Of a stretch of 8,527 bases of DNA, positions 6,110 through 8,527 are shown one piece after another. This DNA comes from Leptolyngbyaceae cyanobacterium M65_K2018_010 (GTDB lineage Bacteria; Cyanobacteriota; Cyanobacteriia; Phormidesmidales; Phormidesmidaceae), in NCBI GenBank assembly GCA_015295885.1, contig DVEE01000037.1, positions 1-8,527 on the forward strand, read 5' to 3'. Numbering within the stretch: the first letter of the stretch is position 1; every line of letters begins with the position of its first letter. The notes beneath the pieces were generated by a model, which was not told where the DNA came from, did not search any database, and saw only the letters and a list, made by a program, of their open reading frames with translations. The translations under genes and the position numbers were made by a program.

Positions 6110-7649
6110 ACGCCTCATCATCCTTAGCCGGGGGCAGGGTGCCATCCCAACTCGACGCTCGGTTCGACAGTTCCGTCAGAGCTAGCAGGCGATCGCTCAC
6201 TTCATTGGTAAGCGCCTCAGCGGAGTAGCGCCAGGCCCAGTTGCCATCCGCCTGACCAGGACTATTCATACGGCAGTCGCTGCCGTAACCCAACACATCT
6301 TGCAGGGGAATGACGGCCTGATTGGCAACGGACATGAGCGCCAAGCGAATCATTGTCCAATGAATGCCTTCGGGGCAGAAGCACCCCACGTAGAGCAACA
6401 ACCGATCCTTTTCATAGTCCGAGAGCTTTTCAAACCAACCGACGGTGGTGTCATTGTCGTGGGTACCCGTGTAGACCACACTATTGTGGACAAAGTTGGT
6501 CGGCAGGTAAGGGTTGGTACTGTCCGACCCAAAGGCGAAATGGAGGATCTTCATGCCCGGAAACTCAAACTGATCGCGTAGGGCTTCCACCTCTGGCGTG
6601 ATGAATCCTAGGTCTTCTGCCAAAATGGGCAGGGTTCCCAGCTTTTGCCGCACGATGTCAAACAGCTCCGCTCCTGGGGCTTCAAGCCATTGGCCATTGA
6701 CGGCGGTGGTTTCGCCGGCGGGCACCGACCAGTAGGCCTGCAGCCCCCGAAAATGATCCACCCGAATCAGATCTACATAAGTGAGCAGAGCCTTGAGGCG
6801 CTGAATCCACCAGTCAAAATCCTGAGCCTGAAGCTGCTCCCAGTTGTAGGTGGGGTTGCCCCAGAGTTGCCCCGTCTCACTGAAGTAGTCGGGGGGCACA
6901 CCCGCCATTTCAGCGGGAGCTAGGGTCTCCGGGTCGATCATAAAGTATTCCGGGAAAGCCCAAACATCGACGCTGTCGTGGGCTACGTAAATGGGAATAT
7001 CACCAATAATCTGAATCTGGCGATCGTGGGCGTAGTGTTTGAGGGCCGTCCACTGTTGATAGAACTCAAACTGCAAAAACTTGTGGCAAAAAATATCGCT
7101 GGCCAATTTCTCTCGCCATTCTTCTACCGCCACAGGATCGCGCCGGGCAATGGCCTCATCCCACTCTGTCCAGCTAGCGCCGCCAAAGGCATTTTTGAGG
7201 GCCATGAAAAAAGCAAACTCATCGACCCAAAAGTGGGTGTCTTCGCAAAACTGTTCAAAGGCGTCCAGATCGTCCAGGTTGGCCACATCCTTGAAGCGGG
7301 TGGCGGCCCGCTCTAGGAGCCGCATTTTGATCGGAATGAGTTGATCAAAGGCAATGGTGTCCTGGGGCAACTGTTCCAGGTCGTGCAGTTCATCGGGATA
7401 CAGAAGGGAGCGATCGCACAACTGCTCGAGGCTAATCAACAGTGGGTTACCCGCCATCGCCGAATAGCACATATAGGGCGAGTTTCCATGGCCGGTTGGC
7501 CCTAACGGCAGCACCTGCCAAAGCTGCTGGCGAGTACTGGCTAGAAAGTCTACAAATTGGTAGGCCGCCTCACCTAAATCACCGATGCCCAATCGGCTGG
7601 GTAGGGAGGTGGGATGTAGCAGGATGCCACTGGCACGGGAAAAGGGCAT
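6108..7649 (-). CDS. malQ: 4-alpha-glucanotransferase (amylomaltase, GH77)
   Basis: A 513-residue cytoplasmic enzyme that moves alpha-1,4-glucan segments between maltodextrins, releasing glucose; in cyanobacteria it serves glycogen breakdown. It opens with the family signature SGILLHPTSLPS and GIGDLG. The three GH77 catalytic carboxylates are all present: nucleophile Asp298 in LIRVDHFRG, acid/base Glu345 in ILAEDLG, and transition-state Asp398 in GTHDNDT. The numbering tracks the Thermus amylomaltase (D293, E340, D395), and the length is that of the short bacterial form without the N-terminal extension of E. coli MalQ. Other conserved pieces are GDIPIYVAHDSVDVW and WGNPTYNW. The start ATG at 7649 sits directly before the conserved N-terminus and has no clear ribosome binding site. 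A TAGAAT-like -10 lies about 40 nt upstream (7689-7694, minus strand), without a good -35. The gene is on its own strand, alone. Confidence 0.97.
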   Translation of the reverse strand: MPFSRASGILLHPTSLPSRLGIGDLGEAAYQFVDFLASTRQQLWQVLPLGPTGHGNSPYMCYSAMAGNPLLISLEQLCDRSLLYPDELHDLEQLPQDTIAFDQLIPIKMRLLERAATRFKDVANLDDLDAFEQFCEDTHFWVDEFAFFMALKNAFGGASWTEWDEAIARRDPVAVEEWREKLASDIFCHKFLQFEFYQQWTALKHYAHDRQIQIIGDIPIYVAHDSVDVWAFPEYFMIDPETLAPAEMAGVPPDYFSETGQLWGNPTYNWEQLQAQDFDWWIQRLKALLTYVDLIRVDHFRGLQAYWSVPAGETTAVNGQWLEAPGAELFDIVRQKLGTLPILAEDLGFITPEVEALRDQFEFPGMKILHFAFGSDSTNPYLPTNFVHNSVVYTGTHDNDTTVGWFEKLSDYEKDRLLLYVGCFCPEGIHWTMIRLALMSVANQAVIPLQDVLGYGSDCRMNSPGQADGNWAWRYSAEALTNEVSDRLLALTELSNRASSWDGTLPPAKDDEA

Positions 7650-7805
7650 AGGACGACCCGAATTTTACTTGAGGAAGGGATCTTCCAAATTCTAATCTGG
7701 GTTTTGAAACAATCAGGTTTTTTAAGAGAAGACCTTCGCCAAAACAAAAGAGAGCGTCTGAAATGGAGTAGAGGTCACCCAACAACCCGTCAAATCCAGC
7801 AGCCC

Positions 7806-7934
7806 ATGCTAGATACTTTAGCGCTCTTACAAGACCTACAAGCGAGTTGGGACCAGCCGAACCTGCGCCGGTTGAGTCGTATCCTCCAGGGGAGGTTAGC
7901 GAGGGGGGGGGCGAGTGACGATGCTGGGTGTTGA
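7806..7934 (+). CDS. Doubtful short ORF, 42 residues, possibly frameshifted
   Basis: From the ATG at 7806 the frame reads MLDTLALLQDLQASWDQPNL, then an Arg/Leu-rich amphipathic stretch, and ends soon after a run of nine G (7903-7911). The first 30 residues have a protein-like helical pattern, unlike the low-complexity shadows elsewhere. If one G is skipped in the run, the frame continues with VTMLGVDPAWGIAALIDDIL to a TAG at 7996-7998, giving about 63 residues. No ribosome binding site precedes the ATG, and I recognise no family. It could be a small protein, a gene remnant or a chance frame. Confidence 0.2.
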   Translation: MLDTLALLQDLQASWDQPNLRRLSRILQGRLARGGASDDAGC

Positions 7935-8051
7935 CCCGGCCTGGGGCATAGCTGCACTGATAGACGATATCTTGCGGGGGCCAGGATCCGGGACGTAGGC
8001 ATTGGGGCGCAGATTGCTGTACCCTGGGGAGCTCAGATCCACCCAAGTAGG

Positions 8052-8220
8052 CCCGACGGTGCTGCAAATATCTAGTTTCGATAAAGCTCGCCTAGCCAAG
8101 GGTGACTTCCGTCGGGATAAGGTGTTACAAAGAGAAACGTTAAGCCTGATCCGGCCACCTTACTGAATAAAAGACTTGTCAGAAATCGGGTTAGTTTTTC
8201 TCCTGCTGGGAATTCTGACA
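8052..8220 (+). promoter_or_regulatory. Three consecutive inverted repeats in the metK upstream region
   Basis: Helix 1: CCCGACGG (8052-8059) with CCGTCGGG (8109-8116), 49-nt loop holding a possible small hairpin at 8074-8088. Helix 2: TAAGGTG (8118-8124) with CACCTTA (8156-8162), 31-nt loop. Helix 3: TGTCAGAA (8177-8184) with TTCTGACA (8213-8220), 28-nt loop. All are perfect and do not overlap; helix 1 and helix 2 are one base apart. The series ends 47 nt before the metK ATG. It may be a folded 5' leader or a small RNA; no known riboswitch consensus is recognised. Confidence 0.35.
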
Positions 8221-8267
8221 CTACCCAGGCAATTCTGCGCCTTGCTGATTATGAGTTAACTCCAACC

Positions 8268-8527
8268 ATGAGCGAATACAGTATTTTTACTTCCGAGTCC
8301 GTCTCCGAAGGTCATCCTGACAAGATGGCCGACCAGATCTCCGACGCCGTTCTCGACGCTATCTTTCGCGAAGACCCCTACGCGCGAGTAGCCGTAGAGT
8401 CACTGGTCAAAACCGGCATGGCGATTATTGCCGGCGAGGTTCGCACCAGCACCTACGTGGATCTCGAAGACATCGTCCGTGAGGTGATTCTAGACATCGG
8501 CTACGACAGTTCCGAGGGTGGCTTTGA
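8268..8527 (+). CDS. metK: S-adenosylmethionine synthetase, 3'-truncated by the window edge
   Basis: Cytoplasmic enzyme that makes S-adenosylmethionine from methionine and ATP. Only the first 86 of roughly 415 residues are present. The N-terminal motif FTSESVSEGHPDK carries the ATP-contacting His of GHPDK, followed by DQISDAVLDA, ESLVKTGM and GEVRTSTYVD, all standard for MetK and close to the cyanobacterial form. The ATG at 8268 puts the SESVSEGHPDK motif at the usual distance from the N-terminus. No Shine-Dalgarno sequence is present (TAACTCCAACC precedes the ATG). A minimal out-of-frame ATG-AGT-TAA at 8251-8259 lies just upstream. The long upstream gap with three inverted repeats is its probable control region. 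Confidence 0.96.
   Translation, partial: MSEYSIFTSESVSEGHPDKMADQISDAVLDAIFREDPYARVAVESLVKTGMAIIAGEVRTSTYVDLEDIVREVILDIGYDSSEGGF

Larger units (their letters stand above)
374..7417. repeat. HIP1 palindromes (GCGATCGC), 11 scattered copies
   Basis: Copies start at 374, 1079, 1859, 2198, 2861, 3050, 3683, 4528, 5635, 6189 and 7410. Ten lie inside coding sequence; the one at 3050-3057 is just past the small minus-strand gene and touches its stop. A random 8-mer would be expected about once per 65 kb, so the enrichment is strong and is the best single sign of a cyanobacterial origin. Confidence 0.95.
7650..8267. other. Long divergent intergenic region malQ / metK
   Basis: A 618-bp gap between the starts of two divergent genes, unusually long for this window. 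Its malQ side (7660-7810) is visibly more AT-rich than the flanking genes. It contains no HIP1 site, a doubtful short open frame (7806-7934), a run of nine G (7903-7911), and three consecutive inverted repeats (8052-8220) before metK. Longer minus-strand frames crossing it (such as 7579-8067) run into malQ in another frame and look non-coding. No tRNA, insertion sequence or recognised riboswitch is seen. Confidence 0.7.

Noticed and set aside
7579..8067. 162-residue minus-strand open frame upstream of malQ
   Set aside because: It overlaps the conserved 5' end of malQ in another frame, and its composition shows no domain-like pattern.
8146..8154. CTGATCCGG, similar to part of the TPP riboswitch core
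   Set aside because: The partner CTGAGA segment and the rest of the core are missing, and the downstream gene is metK, not a thiamine gene.

Overview
The window looks like cyanobacterial chromosome. It has high GC, and the palindrome GCGATCGC (HIP1, a hallmark of many cyanobacterial genomes) occurs 11 times in 8.5 kb. Every recognisable protein has a cyanobacterial flavour: a PAPS-type CysH, the ThiO-ThiG fusion known from cyanobacteria, a YheT-like hydrolase and a cyanobacterial-style MetK. The GC content suggests a Leptolyngbya/Nodosilinea/Halomicronema-like lineage, but I cannot fix the genus by eye.

Layout: (1) 1-662, the 3' part of cysH on + (sulfate assimilation). (2) 663-964, a 302-bp gap with a perfect 3 x 14 bp tandem repeat and competing inverted repeats just before the next gene. 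(3) 965-3010, a bifunctional thiO-thiG gene on + (thiazole branch of thiamine synthesis). (4) 3057-3260, a 67-residue unidentified protein on -, convergent with thiO-thiG. (5) 3261-3429, a divergent promoter region with an 8-bp inverted repeat and a tight 7-bp hairpin. (6) 3430-3978 and 3986-4858, a probable exported TPR protein followed after 7 nt by a two-domain sulfurtransferase with the CGSGVTA loop of the 3-mercaptopyruvate type. (7) 4951-5988, a YheT-like alpha/beta hydrolase on +. (8) 6108-7649, malQ (amylomaltase) on -, convergent with the hydrolase. (9) 7650-8267, a 618-bp gap with no convincing gene, ending in three back-to-back inverted repeats. (10) 8268-8527, the start of metK on +, running off the window.

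Four of the genes handle sulfur: CysH makes sulfite, ThiG inserts sulfur into thiazole, the sulfurtransferase moves sulfane sulfur, and MetK converts methionine to SAM. They are not one operon: a minus-strand gene and malQ interrupt them, so a functional link is only suggestive. MalQ belongs to glycogen/maltodextrin metabolism and seems unrelated.

Most of the window is ordinary housekeeping sequence. The part most worth a second look is the metK upstream region, where three consecutive perfect helices plus one alternative pairing could form a structured leader or a small RNA. Nothing there matches a riboswitch consensus I can recognise. No mobile element, CRISPR array, tRNA or rRNA was found.
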